The position numbers and the translations under genes are program-made. Shown here in pieces: positions 1-9,696 of a stretch of DNA of 64,000 bases (positions within the stretch are counted from its first letter, which is position 1; each line of letters opens with the position of its first letter). The stretch comes from SIG78 sp036677805 (GTDB lineage Bacteria; Verrucomicrobiota; Lentisphaeria; Victivallales; Victivallaceae). The notes under the pieces were generated by a model. The model was not told where the DNA came from, did not search any database, and saw only the letters and a list, made by a program, of their open reading frames with translations. The stretch spans positions 158,091-222,090 of the forward strand of contig JAVBVS010000029.1 in NCBI GenBank assembly GCA_036677805.1, given 5' to 3'.

Positions 1-887
1 AATCCGGTGATGATATTCTGCTTTCCCGGTTTCAGCAATCCGGTTACATCGGCATGACCGGGTTCTTTCCAGCCGTCGGGCTGTTGATTGGCCAACACTT
101 TTTCACCGTTTATCCAAAGTTCATATCGATCGTCGGCACTGATCTGAATGAGGGCCTGCTGCAAATTGCGGGGCGCGGTGAACGCCCGCCGGAAAGCAAA
201 CCGGTCAGCGCCGCTCTTAAGATTGGCCGGAGTGTCGTCGGGAGAACGGACCATCCATCCGGAATAGTAGGGAATGTCCAAATCCGCTTTCCGCAAGGGA
301 GGAGTCGGCAGTTGCGCGGTCACTTGCGGCCAAACCGGAAGTTCCGGAAAAAGCGGCGGCTTCGGCGCGTCATAACTCCAGCGGATCGATTTGATTTCAA
401 TGGTTCCGGGAAACTGATCCGCCATATCCAGCCGCAATTTGTCGATGGTTGCACGCTCGATCCAGGACTCAAGGCCGTAAGCCAATGCCGAAGACCCGGC
501 ATGCAACGTCAGCGTGTGCCATTCACCATCACTTCGAAGTTTGTGAAAACGCCAGTACTGGGTTCCGACCCAGCGCGGCTGGTTGCGGTCGGCAAAAAAG
601 ACCTGCCCCGTGGTCGCGTCCGGCAGACCGTTGGCCCGATAGACAATATCGATACGGTTGTAACACATCGGATCGAGTGCGACTTCGCGATTGGCGATTG
701 ACGAGTCACGTCCGTTCAGGACCAACTTCAGTACTTCGCCAGTCCGGGTCGCAGTACAATTGACCGGCTCACCCCATCCGGCAAAGCCGTTGGCCGCATC
801 CCAGACCACCGGAGGATTGCCGACGCCGAGCGCCAGAACAGCCCCGAGAATTCCCCCGGCAACAATCCATATTTTTCCACGCATCAT
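1..887 (-). CDS. Secreted glycosidase-like protein, N-terminal part (runs off left edge)
   Basis: An uninterrupted reading frame starts with ATG at 887 and is still open at base 1, so at least 295 residues are present and the C-terminus lies outside the window. The start codon shares one base with the TAA of the upstream prepilin-like gene, which suggests translational coupling. Residues 4-22 form a hydrophobic signal or anchor segment. A beta-sandwich-like region follows (VVWDAANGFAGWGEP), and near residue 265 there is RYELWINGEKV, the type of strand seen in the N-terminal carbohydrate-binding domains of rhamnosidases and related glycosidases. The catalytic part is not visible, so the activity is unknown. 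An exported sugar-degrading enzyme is inferred from the signal segment, the fold-like motif and the neighbours. Confidence 0.72.
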   Translation of the reverse strand, partial: MMRGKIWIVAGGILGAVLALGVGNPPVVWDAANGFAGWGEPVNCTATRTGEVLKLVLNGRDSSIANREVALDPMCYNRIDIVYRANGLPDATTGQVFFADRNQPRWVGTQYWRFHKLRSDGEWHTLTLHAGSSALAYGLESWIERATIDKLRLDMADQFPGTIEIKSIRWSYDAPKPPLFPELPVWPQVTAQLPTPPLRKADLDIPYYSGWMVRSPDDTPANLKSGADRFAFRRAFTAPRNLQQALIQISADDRYELWINGEKVLANQQPDGWKEPGHADVTGLLKPGKQNIITG

Positions 888-1609
888 TATTCGGCACTCA
901 CATCATCGAAGAAATTACAGACCGGAATATGATTCCACGGCGCGCCGGCCTTGTTCTGTTCCGCGGTCAGAGGATTGCTTTTGACATATCCGCCGAGGTG
1001 CGCGGTATTGCAGGTGGACGGATGGTTGGAAACACCGCTCGCCGCGTTGCCGGCAATGGTGTCGCTCCAGTAAACCAGTCCGGGGTCATCCCGACCGACC
1101 AGCTGGCGCGGCGACGGATGATCGAAGCCGGAAGCTTCCGCCGCCGCCTTGTTGGGGGTAAAGGAAGGATAGGAAATCCAACCGACATTGGTGAATTCGG
1201 CGTCAACGACAATCTTTTTCTGCGTACCGCTGTAACCATAATTGGCGGTGTCACTCGGACACTGGAAAATATTACGGCAGAAGTCCCGGCTCAGGGTAAT
1301 GCTTTGAAAACCATCGCCGAGGTAATGCCCCTGAAGCAGTTTCAGGCCGGGAGTCAGGGCGTAGATGCTGCGGCACATTTCATAGTTGCGGGTGGCATCC
1401 CGCATCACCTCATTGACCGAAACATAATCACGGTTGTCATTGGCATACATGTAATTGGCCGTATTGATCTGTTTGAGCTTGTTGACGCAAGCCGCACAGC
1501 GGGCGCGTTCCCGCGCCGCGCTCAGAGCCGGGAGCAACATGGCCGCGAGAATCGCGATGATTGCGATCACCACCAGGAGTTCAATGAGAGTAAAGGTTTT
1601 TTTTGTCAT
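887..1609 (-). CDS. Prepilin-like secreted protein (N-methylation domain)
   Basis: 240 residues. The N-terminus MTKKTFTLIELLVVIAII followed by AILAAMLLPALSAARERAR is a type IV prepilin / type II pseudopilin leader: a short basic peptide, processing before the F of FTLIE, Glu5 of the mature form, and a long hydrophobic helix. The remainder is a globular domain with several cysteines (MCRS, FCRNIFQC). Unlike most of its relatives here it lacks a clear H-x9-DG motif near the C-terminus. AAGGA precedes the ATG. It is the first gene of a minus-strand pair with the partial glycosidase downstream and has an AraC gene immediately upstream. In this phylum such proteins occur in very large numbers; whether they form pili, act as pseudopilins or bind substrate is not established. 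Confidence 0.85.
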   Translation of the reverse strand: MTKKTFTLIELLVVIAIIAILAAMLLPALSAARERARCAACVNKLKQINTANYMYANDNRDYVSVNEVMRDATRNYEMCRSIYALTPGLKLLQGHYLGDGFQSITLSRDFCRNIFQCPSDTANYGYSGTQKKIVVDAEFTNVGWISYPSFTPNKAAAEASGFDHPSPRQLVGRDDPGLVYWSDTIAGNAASGVSNHPSTCNTAHLGGYVKSNPLTAEQNKAGAPWNHIPVCNFFDDVSAE

Positions 1610-1720
1610 CTTGAGGTTCCTTTCCGTTGAGGTTGTCCGACAAACCGTGCCTTTTGTGCTATAAGTTTATCGGAAAATCCTCAGGACCGCCTTCACGATT
1701 TCAACAAAAAACAGCACAAA

Positions 1721-2596
1721 TCAGACAATCGGATGCTGGCGGCGGAATTCCGTCGGCGAAAAACCGGTCTTGCGCCGGAATATCCGGGAAAAGTAGTTGC
1801 TGTCGGAAAAACCGGAGCGCTCCGCCGCCTCCGCCACCGAAACCCCTTCGTCCAGCAGAAGATGCATCGCTTCGTCGAGGCGCAGACGGATCAGAAAATC
1901 CAGTGGCGTGCATCCGGTCGCCGCCTTGAAGTGGCGCACGAAACTCGCCGCGGTCATATGAACCTTACGCGCCAGTTCATCGACCCCGATTTCCCGCCGG
2001 AAATTGGTCTGCATATACTCCAGGCAATCGCCCATCCGTTCGGGAACCCGGGCAGTGCTGTCGGCGGCATGAACCGGGTAATTATCGAGCAGGATCGGAA
2101 TCAATTGCAGGAATGCGCCGTAGACCGTCAGCAGAAAACCGGTCTGCTTCGCTTTCTGGGCCTCATAGGCGGTAATCAAAAGTGAACGAACTCTGGATAA
2201 ATCTCTCTCCTTCAAACGGAAGCGCGGATAGTAACGCATCCGGTGAAAATATTCCGGATTGATCCGAAAGAGCGCCGTAAAACCGGGATGACGGCAGACG
2301 TCGCGGCTCGGCACCGGAAGTTTTTCGAATTGAAACAGCACATTGATCTGTTCGATATCCACCTCGTCACGAAAGCAGTGGCTGCCGCCGGCCGGCATCA
2401 CCAGCACATCCCCGGCGCTGATGGGTTCGACCGAAAATTCGGTTTCATAAACACCCAGTCCCGCCATGATGATGGCAATTTCGGTGAATTCATGATTGTG
2501 CCAGGCGGCACCACTGCTGCGATGCGTGCAATAAAGCCGGACCGGAAGCATGCTGTCGCAAAAGAAATTCCGGGCCTGAAGGGTTTGAGCAAGCAT
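1721..2596 (-). CDS. AraC family transcriptional regulator
   Basis: 291 residues from the chosen ATG at 2596, which has AGAGAGGTGA just upstream; an in-frame start at 2629 has no such site. The N-terminal half is a cupin-type sensor (HRSSGAAWHNHEFTEIAII, then AGDVLVMPAGGSHCF). The C-terminal ~100 residues are a double helix-turn-helix AraC domain (MTAASFVRHFKAATGCTPLDF and RSGFSDSNYFSRIFRRKTG). It is divergent from the GH78 alpha-L-rhamnosidase at 2761 and upstream of the prepilin-glycosidase pair, so it probably senses a plant or host sugar (rhamnose or a derivative) and activates one or both units. The ligand is inferred from position only. Confidence 0.9.
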   Translation of the reverse strand: MLAQTLQARNFFCDSMLPVRLYCTHRSSGAAWHNHEFTEIAIIMAGLGVYETEFSVEPISAGDVLVMPAGGSHCFRDEVDIEQINVLFQFEKLPVPSRDVCRHPGFTALFRINPEYFHRMRYYPRFRLKERDLSRVRSLLITAYEAQKAKQTGFLLTVYGAFLQLIPILLDNYPVHAADSTARVPERMGDCLEYMQTNFRREIGVDELARKVHMTAASFVRHFKAATGCTPLDFLIRLRLDEAMHLLLDEGVSVAEAAERSGFSDSNYFSRIFRRKTGFSPTEFRRQHPIV

Positions 2597-2619
2597 GAAA
2601 TCACCTCTCTTTCCAGAAC

Positions 2620-2648
2620 AAAATATCATCCGGAGAGTGGATTTGCAA
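2620..2648 (-). promoter_or_regulatory. Sigma70-type promoter of the AraC gene
   Basis: On the minus strand TTGCAA (2648-2643) is followed after 17 bases by TATTTT (2625-2620). This places transcription start about 15 bases before the ribosome binding site of the AraC start at 2596. Confidence 0.5.
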
Positions 2649-2760
2649 ACGAGATGCGGAAAAGATGACGATTTTGTGCTGATTTTTGTCGAATCAGTGA
2701 AGGCAGAATCGATTACATTGCGTTATATTTTATCATCATGACCCTTAAGGAAAAACCATC

Positions 2761-5247
2761 ATGACTGAATTCACCCGTCTGGAATGCAACTATCTTGCCG
2801 AACCGCTCGGCATCGCCGTCGAACCGCCGACTTTGAGCTGGCAGGGCCCCGCCGCCTGTGTCCAAATCCATGATGGCAGCGCATTGTGCTTCGCCACCAC
2901 CGGCAAAGTCCATTCGCCGTTCCGCCCCGACTGGCGACCGGAACCGCAGACCGCCTATCGCTGGACGCTGGACGGCGATGCCGCCGAGAGCCATTTTGAA
3001 ACCGCATTCGCCGATGACGCCGACTGGCAGCCGGCGCAATGGCTCGCCGACCCATGGTATTCGGCCGCGCTGAAGGCTCCCGTCAGCCGGTTCGAGACGG
3101 AATTCATGATCGACCGCCTTGACGACCGCCCGGCACGGCTTTATCTCTCAAGCCTCGGGGTTTACCGGGCGTTGCTCAATGGACAACCGGTCGGCGATGC
3201 GACTCTGGCCCCCGGAGCGCCCGATTTCTACACCCGGACACTTTACCAGACTTATGACGTCGGTTCCCTCCTTCAAGCCGGGCGGAATCATATCGCCATC
3301 GATCTTGCCGACGGCTGGCACGCGAGCGCGGTGGCGCGAATCGGGGATCACTTCTGCAAACCGTTTTATGCCACGCCCAACGCCGTAATCGCCCGGCTTG
3401 ACCGATTCGCTCCGAAAGGCGTAGAAACGCTGGCCGCCACCAACAGCGCCTGGCGCGTCGCTCATGACGGACCTTATCGCTACAGTGATATTTATATGGG
3501 CGAATGGTTCGACGCCACCCGGACCTTCCGGGATTTTGGTCAGGTGGCAGTCATTGCTCCCCGAATCCGGCTCGATGCGCGCAACGGCGCACCCGTGCGC
3601 CGGATTCAAACCTTGCCGCCGGCAAGCAAAGTCCGGCGCAAGGGTGCGACCATCGTCGATTTCGGCCAGAATATCGCCGGACGGGAAAGGATCACCTTTT
3701 GTGCGCCGCGCGGCGCGCGCGTCGTCATCCGCCACGGCGAAATGCTCGAAGCCGACGGCGGACTCTACACCGCCAATCTGCGCGACGCCGAGGCGACCAC
3801 CATCATCATCGCCTCCGGAGCGGAAGAGACGTTCGAACCGGAATTCACCTTCTACGGATTCCGCTATCTGGAAGTCTCCGGCACCGCCGAATTCGAAATC
3901 ACAGCCCAGGTGCTGCACAGCGATCTCGCGCCCGTCGGCGCCATCCGTTGCGACCATGAGCTCATCAACCGTCTGATGCAGAATGTGCAATGGGGCCAGC
4001 GCGGCAATTTTCTCGATATCCCGACCGACTGCCCCCAGCGCGACGAACGCCGCGGCTGGCTCGGCGACGCGCAGGTCTTCATTCCGGCCGCGCTTTACAA
4101 CATGCACGCGGCGAGTTTCTTCCGCAAATGGCTCGACGATGTGCTCAGCTGCCGCGATCCGCAAGGCCGTTACCCCAACTTCGCGCCCAACTATCGCTAT
4201 TCGTCGCTGGCGACTCATTTCGGCGTTTCCGGCTGGGCCGACGCCGGCATCATCTGCCCCTGGCGGCTCTATCTGGTGTACGGCGACCGCCGGTTTCTGG
4301 AAATCCATGCCGAAGCGATCTACCGCTGGATCGACATTCAGGCGGAGCATTCGGACCGTGGGCTGTGCCGCCACGCCCGTTTCGGCGACTGGCTCCAGCT
4401 TGAAGCAAAAACCCCGGAAGAGTTGGTCTCCACCGCTTATTTCACCCATGGCGCCAATCTCGCCATGCAGATCGCCGGAGTGCTCGGCGATCCGGCGGCG
4501 GCCGAACGGATGAAGCGTCACCGTGAACTCGGCAAGGCCGCTTTCCGGCGGCATTTTCTGGACGCCTCGGGCCAACTTACCGTTTCGACGCAATGCGCCG
4601 CGGCCATGGCGCTCCAGTTCGAACTACTCGAAGCTCCGGAAATTCCGGATGCGGTGCGACTGCTGGTTCACGACATCGTCGCTCTGCGCGACACCCATCT
4701 TACCACCGGGTTTCTGGGAACGCCGCTCCTGCTCCACGCGCTGAGCAGCCACGGCGAACTGGAGCTGGCCTATCGGCTGCTGGAACAGACCACCTACCCT
4801 TCCTGGCTTTATCCGGTGACGCAAGGCGCCACCACCATCTGGGAGCGCTGGAACAGCTGGAACCGCGATACCGGATTCGGCGATGTCGCCATGAACAGTT
4901 TCAACCACTACGCTTACGGTGCGGTGGCCGACTGGCTTTACAGCGTCGCCGGAGGCATCCGGCCCTGTCCGGCCGCGCCCGGCTTCCGGGAATTCGACCT
5001 GGCTCCCCGTCCCGGCGGCAGCCTGAAGCAATTTCAGGCGTCTTATGATTCTCCGGCGGGCAGGATCGAATCCGCGTGGCAGCGGCATGGCGACGAGACC
5101 GAATACTGCGTTCACGTTCCGCAAGGCACACTCGCCCACCTTTCGCTGCCCGACGGCACCGCGGCCGAACTTCCCGGCGGCGACTATCGCTATGCCATAT
5201 CCAATCCAATCTTGTCGAGCCATGAAATCGGCAGCGGGATCATGTAG
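2761..5247 (+). CDS. Alpha-L-rhamnosidase, GH78 family
   Basis: 828 residues. This glycosidase family removes terminal alpha-L-rhamnose from plant glycosides and polysaccharides. The first ~380 residues are beta-sandwich domains (RLYLSSLGVYRALLNGQPVG is the GH78 N-domain signature). The family's catalytic (alpha/alpha)6 barrel follows, with the hallmark NFLDIPTDCPQRDERRGWLG around residues 418-437, which includes the acidic residues of the family, and later TTIWERWNSW and SFNHYAYGAVADWLY. No signal peptide is visible, so it is probably cytoplasmic and acts on imported oligosaccharides. AAGGA lies upstream of the ATG. The AraC gene is divergent from it. Confidence 0.93.
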   Translation: MTEFTRLECNYLAEPLGIAVEPPTLSWQGPAACVQIHDGSALCFATTGKVHSPFRPDWRPEPQTAYRWTLDGDAAESHFETAFADDADWQPAQWLADPWYSAALKAPVSRFETEFMIDRLDDRPARLYLSSLGVYRALLNGQPVGDATLAPGAPDFYTRTLYQTYDVGSLLQAGRNHIAIDLADGWHASAVARIGDHFCKPFYATPNAVIARLDRFAPKGVETLAATNSAWRVAHDGPYRYSDIYMGEWFDATRTFRDFGQVAVIAPRIRLDARNGAPVRRIQTLPPASKVRRKGATIVDFGQNIAGRERITFCAPRGARVVIRHGEMLEADGGLYTANLRDAEATTIIIASGAEETFEPEFTFYGFRYLEVSGTAEFEITAQVLHSDLAPVGAIRCDHELINRLMQNVQWGQRGNFLDIPTDCPQRDERRGWLGDAQVFIPAALYNMHAASFFRKWLDDVLSCRDPQGRYPNFAPNYRYSSLATHFGVSGWADAGIICPWRLYLVYGDRRFLEIHAEAIYRWIDIQAEHSDRGLCRHARFGDWLQLEAKTPEELVSTAYFTHGANLAMQIAGVLGDPAAAERMKRHRELGKAAFRRHFLDASGQLTVSTQCAAAMALQFELLEAPEIPDAVRLLVHDIVALRDTHLTTGFLGTPLLLHALSSHGELELAYRLLEQTTYPSWLYPVTQGATTIWERWNSWNRDTGFGDVAMNSFNHYAYGAVADWLYSVAGGIRPCPAAPGFREFDLAPRPGGSLKQFQASYDSPAGRIESAWQRHGDETEYCVHVPQGTLAHLSLPDGTAAELPGGDYRYAISNPILSSHEIGSGIM

Positions 5248-5297
5248 TTGCTTGAAACCGATGCCGGCACAACGGTCCAAGCCTGAAAATTCCCCAG

Positions 5298-5323
5298 GTC
5301 CGGCAGGCATTCGCCTGTCGGAC
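5298..5323. terminator. Hairpin between convergent genes
   Basis: GTCCGGCAGGC, loop ATTC, GCCTGTCGGAC: an 11-bp stem with one G-T pair, lying between the end of the rhamnosidase and the end of the minus-strand gene at 5350. There is no T-run on either side, so termination is only suggested by position. Confidence 0.4.
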
Positions 5324-5349
5324 AATCTTCCCGAAACGACAATTCCATT

Positions 5350-5919
5350 TCAGAGCCTGACCAACAGCCGGATATACAAATCATCATTGGGAAATTGTTC
5401 CGGAGTGTATTTGGGCAATTTGCGCCATGCGCGCAGGCGTTCGGTATCATCCGCTTTGAAATAGATATACCCGTAAACCTTGCCGGAGCTCGGTTCGATT
5501 TTCTGCCACCCCAGTTCGATCACATTGGTGCCTTCCTTGAGCAGTTCGGGCTTGAACTCGATCTTGTGAAGCCCTTTGCTGATGTACGAAGCGGCCGGGG
5601 CGTCGAGGATGACGACGCCGTTGACCTTGACCAGAAAATTGCCCCACGGATGATCGGGACTCGCGATATGGCTCTTCAATTTGGGATCGTAGGGCGTTAC
5701 CGCGATTTCATATTCCACGGCGGCCTTTTTGACTTCGGCGGGCGCCACTTCGAGTTCCAGTTTTTTCCGCTGCGGATTGTAAACGCCGCTGGTCATCACC
5801 CAGGTGGACGTTCCGCCGGCCTGATCGCTGGCGATCCGCTGCCATGACGGATCATCGGGTTCCGCGGCTCCGGCGACCAGAAATGCGGTCGCCGCCATCA
5901 GCATCAGCATGGTTCTCAT
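5350..5919 (-). CDS. Small secreted protein of unknown function
   Basis: 189 residues with a clear signal peptide (MRTMLMLMAATAFLVAGAA, likely cut near AEP). The mature part is rich in beta strands. FLVKVNGVVILDAP and KGLHKIEFKPELLKEGTNVI resemble the galactose-binding-like beta-sandwich of sugar-binding accessory domains. AAGGAGAG precedes the ATG. It lies 20 bases downstream of the 940-residue glycosidase-like gene and is the last gene of a three-gene minus-strand operon (prepilin-like, enzyme, this). A substrate-binding or accessory role is inferred; no enzyme motif is visible. Confidence 0.75.
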   Translation of the reverse strand: MRTMLMLMAATAFLVAGAAEPDDPSWQRIASDQAGGTSTWVMTSGVYNPQRKKLELEVAPAEVKKAAVEYEIAVTPYDPKLKSHIASPDHPWGNFLVKVNGVVILDAPAASYISKGLHKIEFKPELLKEGTNVIELGWQKIEPSSGKVYGYIYFKADDTERLRAWRKLPKYTPEQFPNDDLYIRLLVRL

Positions 5920-5939
5920 AACTTCTCTCTCCTTGACTT

Positions 5940-8759
5940 TTACCGGAGTTTCAAAACAATCGCCCGGTCGGCGTCGAAAACCAGTTCCGCGGGCGCCGGT
6001 TGACCGGTCAGGGTATCGATGGCTTTCAGGCCGTCCGGAATCGCCAGACGGGTTCTGACTTTGCCGGTTCCGTAGTTGCGGAGCAGAACCGCGTACTGAT
6101 TGCCGAACTTCCAGGCGGTGACTTTGACGTCGGGATTGGAGGCCGTCAACTTCACCTGTTTTCCTTTGACCAGGATTTCCTCAACGGGTTCCAGCATTTT
6201 GACCGCCACGGCAAGCTCCCGGAAGTCATGTGCGCCGCGGAAGCCGCCGCGATGACTCCAGAAAATCACCCCGCGCGCCCCGCCGAAAATCGCTTCAAGC
6301 GTCTGATTGCGCACCGCGTCCAAACCGGCGAAACTGCCGGATTCCACCCGGAAATACTCGTAATAACGGTTCGGGCACAAGCCCACAATGAGCTTGGCGC
6401 GACAGTCTTTGAGCAACTCGCTTCCGGTGGCCGCAAGCGTGCCCACCGCCTCGTTGTCATCGGTGTAGAGCATCGGCGCGACGGCATCGGCGAAGCGGCC
6501 GATTTTGCGGTAATCGGTAAGCCGGCTGGTGATGGCGCCGTAGCGGCCGGAAGGCTGAATTCCGGCATCGAGCCAGACGAAAATACGGCGTTTTTTCCCA
6601 TCCGGATTGCGATAGGCGTCGAGCGTTTTGCGGATGTCGCGGTAGGGTTCGGCGACCAGGTCGGTTTTGTAATCCCACCAGGCGTTTTCGAGTTCCGGGA
6701 ACCGGCCGGGATGTTCGACCGTCACCGCCGGGTCCTGATACGGTATCTGCGGATATTTTTCGGCGAGGAATTTTCGGAATCCATTCCGGCAGCGCTCGCA
6801 GAAACAGATCGCCACGCCGTTGCCCCAGGTTTCCTCATCGTAGATCAGGTCGTCGAACCCGTAATCGATCGCGGTTTTGACATTGTCGAGGCATTTTTCA
6901 TAATAGCGTCCGCGGCCGCCGGGACAGATCATGTTCACGCTTTTACCGCGCCAGTCGACAGCACGGAGTTCCGCCGGGTCGACCGGCTTGACGCTGCGTT
7001 CGGGATGATGAAGGGTGCCGACGTCCGCCAGCATTTTCCCGGCGGCGACGTCGCCGGGGCGGGGAAACGGCGTGCCGAGTTCAAGCATGGCGTTCAACCC
7101 CTTGCTTTTCGCATCGGCGATCCGGGCGGCGTAAGCGCCGTCGCCGAGATGGGTTCCCAGCATCACCGCCGGCAGATACTCCCAGAACTCGACGAAGTTG
7201 ACCCCGATTTTCGCATAATTTCCGACCGACCAGTTTTCCGGATAACTGTTGTCGCCCAAACCGATGCGCAAGGTTTTGAGCCCATTGAGCTTCGGCAGCG
7301 GCGCGACTTTGTGCAAAACGGTTTTTTCCGGGTTTTGCGCGCCGCCGTCCCAGACCGCCATGACATAAAGGGCCGCGCCGTCCTGAAATTCCGGCGTGAT
7401 CCGGAAGTCGACGGGCATGGCGCCGGAATAAGTCTGCGTGCGGAATGACGGAATTTCGAATTTGCGGTAGGATTTGCCGTTGATGTCGACCTTCCCGACG
7501 GCGTTCACCGGAAAGCGGCACCAGGCGATTTCGACGCCGGGCGGAAGAGCCAGCGCAAGGCGGAAATTTTTGACCTTGCGGAAATCGCCGTTGAGGCCGA
7601 ACAGCACTTCGGTAGCGATTTCGTCGCTCAGATACAGTTCGGGATAAAAATAATAAAAACCGTTGATTCCAGCGGCATCGGTGCGAACTGGTGCCTGGGT
7701 TTCCGGAGCCGCGAGCGGCACGGTTTCGGCATCGGGCGCAATGTCGAACGCGAATTCCCGGGCGGGAGCAGCGAACACCAGCTTGACGGCGCCGTTTTCC
7801 AACGGGATTTCCAGCTTTCTGCCGGCGACGATTTCACATGGCTTCCCGGCATTCCCGACCCGGACCGTTCCCGCGCCGAGAGTCCGGAGGAAATAGACCA
7901 TCGCCATCCGTTTGCCGTCCGCCCGATCAACGCTCAAAACCGCTTCGGAGGTGACCGCGATCACCCGGCCGCGGCCGAGGAACGGCGCCAGACTCCCCGA
8001 AACCGCCCATTCGTCAGCGGCCGCGATCGGCTGTAATGCCGCATCGCGGAAATTGACCTCCAAGGTATGTTTGGCCCCATCAGTCCAGACGTAATAACCG
8101 GCGGTCGAGGCTGGTTTATCGAGTTGAAGCATTACGCCCATGCCGTTGCGGCGGTCGAGGCTGGCCAGCCAGGACACGGCGGGGTTGAGAATGTAATTGT
8201 TTTTATTGCGCTGCGCCTGAGCAAGAGTAAAGCCGATTGCACCGGAAAAAACCGTGATCTCCGGCAACGCTCCGGTATCATGCGGAAACTGATTATGCCA
8301 GTTAGCTGCGAAACGGTTGGGCCGGGTTTTGCTACGCCAGATTTCGCGAATGTCAATCACCGCGGAACGGGCGTCGAGCGTATAGGTGCGTTCGATTTCC
8401 ATATCGTCGGAATTGCCGCCCCGGATCGCATAAAGCGCCTTCACGACAGCGTGCTCCGGAGTGTTTTCGACGCAGGAAAGTTGGTAACGCCCGGCGAGCG
8501 GGCCAAGCGCGCCGCCGAGCATTTCGCGGGATTTGCCGAGCCCGGCATAAGTGGAACGATCAGTGTCAAGCAGTTCCCGTTTGGCGGTTTTGTCGTAAAA
8601 GCGAACGATCTTGCCGCCTTTCGACGCAATTTCAAGCGCAACATATTCGTTTTCAAGCGTGAATCCGCCGTCTTTCGGCGCGGCGCTCACCGCCGCCACC
8701 CCGGCACCAGCCGACATGGCGGCAAATGCGGCAATCAAGAGTCCGGTTAATTTCATCAT
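5940..8759 (-). CDS. Large secreted glycosidase-like protein
   Basis: 939 residues from ATG 8759, preceded by AAGGA at 8 bases; a TTG two codons earlier is less likely. A signal peptide of about 26 residues is present (MMKLTGLLIAAFAAMSAGAG). Residues ~35-350 form a beta-rich region reminiscent of the galactose-mutarotase-like fold (LENEYVALEIASKGGKIVRF). Residues ~490-830 look like a TIM barrel, with LIYDEETWGNG and CERCRNGFRKFLAEKYP followed by IFVWLDAGIQPSGRYG. These acidic strand ends are typical of retaining glycosidase superfamilies, but I cannot name a GH family. A small beta domain ends the protein. It is 21 bases downstream of a prepilin-like gene and is presumably exported to degrade polysaccharide. 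Confidence 0.8.
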   Translation of the reverse strand: MMKLTGLLIAAFAAMSAGAGVAAVSAAPKDGGFTLENEYVALEIASKGGKIVRFYDKTAKRELLDTDRSTYAGLGKSREMLGGALGPLAGRYQLSCVENTPEHAVVKALYAIRGGNSDDMEIERTYTLDARSAVIDIREIWRSKTRPNRFAANWHNQFPHDTGALPEITVFSGAIGFTLAQAQRNKNNYILNPAVSWLASLDRRNGMGVMLQLDKPASTAGYYVWTDGAKHTLEVNFRDAALQPIAAADEWAVSGSLAPFLGRGRVIAVTSEAVLSVDRADGKRMAMVYFLRTLGAGTVRVGNAGKPCEIVAGRKLEIPLENGAVKLVFAAPAREFAFDIAPDAETVPLAAPETQAPVRTDAAGINGFYYFYPELYLSDEIATEVLFGLNGDFRKVKNFRLALALPPGVEIAWCRFPVNAVGKVDINGKSYRKFEIPSFRTQTYSGAMPVDFRITPEFQDGAALYVMAVWDGGAQNPEKTVLHKVAPLPKLNGLKTLRIGLGDNSYPENWSVGNYAKIGVNFVEFWEYLPAVMLGTHLGDGAYAARIADAKSKGLNAMLELGTPFPRPGDVAAGKMLADVGTLHHPERSVKPVDPAELRAVDWRGKSVNMICPGGRGRYYEKCLDNVKTAIDYGFDDLIYDEETWGNGVAICFCERCRNGFRKFLAEKYPQIPYQDPAVTVEHPGRFPELENAWWDYKTDLVAEPYRDIRKTLDAYRNPDGKKRRIFVWLDAGIQPSGRYGAITSRLTDYRKIGRFADAVAPMLYTDDNEAVGTLAATGSELLKDCRAKLIVGLCPNRYYEYFRVESGSFAGLDAVRNQTLEAIFGGARGVIFWSHRGGFRGAHDFRELAVAVKMLEPVEEILVKGKQVKLTASNPDVKVTAWKFGNQYAVLLRNYGTGKVRTRLAIPDGLKAIDTLTGQPAPAELVFDADRAIVLKLR

Positions 8760-8780
8760 CGTCAATATCCTTCCCTTGGG

Positions 8781-9485
8781 TTACTGTTTGTCCCGGACCA
8801 GCAGCGGGTGCCACGACCAATTTTCCGCCTGCGTTTTGGTCAGGCCTTCGACATGTCCGTCGACCATGACCATATTGCCGGTCTGGTTGTGCGCCAGATA
8901 AAACGCTCCGGTGCTGTCCGCCAGGCCGCCGCATTTGCAATACATGATATACCATGCCAAGTTTTTGCGGGCGCAGTCGCCGATCAGCGGCGTGGCATCC
9001 GGCGAAGAATTCTTTGTGGATGCATTGCCGGCCACCAGCGAATCGCGTTTATAACTGAACCATGTCCCGCCGTGATAAGTCGGCGCGCCGTTGAATCCGT
9101 AAATGCACGAACCGTTGGTGGAATCCTGTCCGTAGCGGCCGATTTCGGCGCTGCCGGGACAGGTGAACACGGCCGCAATCTGCTTCATCGGCGTGGTCCC
9201 CGAAGACGGATCGACCGGGACATAACCGTTGACGCCCAGAATCTGGCTGTAAATCCGCCCGTTCTGGATGGGGCCGGTCAGGTAATCCTGATTGTCGTCG
9301 GCATAGAAAATCTGCATTTTGCCCTGCATCGACAGATTTGAAGTACAGACGGCCGCCTGGGCCCGGGCCCGCGCCGCCGACAGCGCCGGCAGCAGCATCG
9401 CCGCCAGAATCGCAATAATCGCAATTACCACCAGAAGTTCTATCAATGTAAAACTTCTGCGCCACTCAATTTTTTGAATCACCAT
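8781..9485 (-). CDS. Prepilin-like secreted protein (H-x9-DG type)
   Basis: 234 residues from ATG 9485, chosen because AAAAGGAGG lies 6 bases before it; an in-frame ATG at 9515 lacks such a site. A basic leader (MVIQKIEWRR) precedes SFTLIELLVVIAIIAILAAM. Near the C-terminus HNQTGNMVMVDG fits the processing-associated H-x9-DG motif, followed by GHVEGLTKTQAENW. It is the first gene of an operon with the 939-residue glycosidase-like gene and the small secreted protein. A GntR/LacI-type regulator gene lies upstream on the same strand. Confidence 0.87.
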   Translation of the reverse strand: MVIQKIEWRRSFTLIELLVVIAIIAILAAMLLPALSAARARAQAAVCTSNLSMQGKMQIFYADDNQDYLTGPIQNGRIYSQILGVNGYVPVDPSSGTTPMKQIAAVFTCPGSAEIGRYGQDSTNGSCIYGFNGAPTYHGGTWFSYKRDSLVAGNASTKNSSPDATPLIGDCARKNLAWYIMYCKCGGLADSTGAFYLAHNQTGNMVMVDGHVEGLTKTQAENWSWHPLLVRDKQ

Positions 9486-9696
9486 AACCAGCCTCCTTTT
9501 TGCTGTTGTGTTCATTGTTCAACATATTGATCTGCATTCAGTAGCGTCCCCATAAAAACCATCACATAACCAGGTTCACAAGCCTTCTCGTCTTTTAACG
9601 CCATCTGTATTATGCCCCATGCTGCCGTCGTGCGGTTTTTTGGAGCGCATTGGCATCTGATCCCGTAAACGACCGAATGGCGGCTTCCATCGGTTT

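Noticed and set aside
1721..2629. Start of the first AraC gene at 2629
   Set aside because: The ATG at 2596 has a good ribosome binding site and the upstream extension overlaps the promoter.
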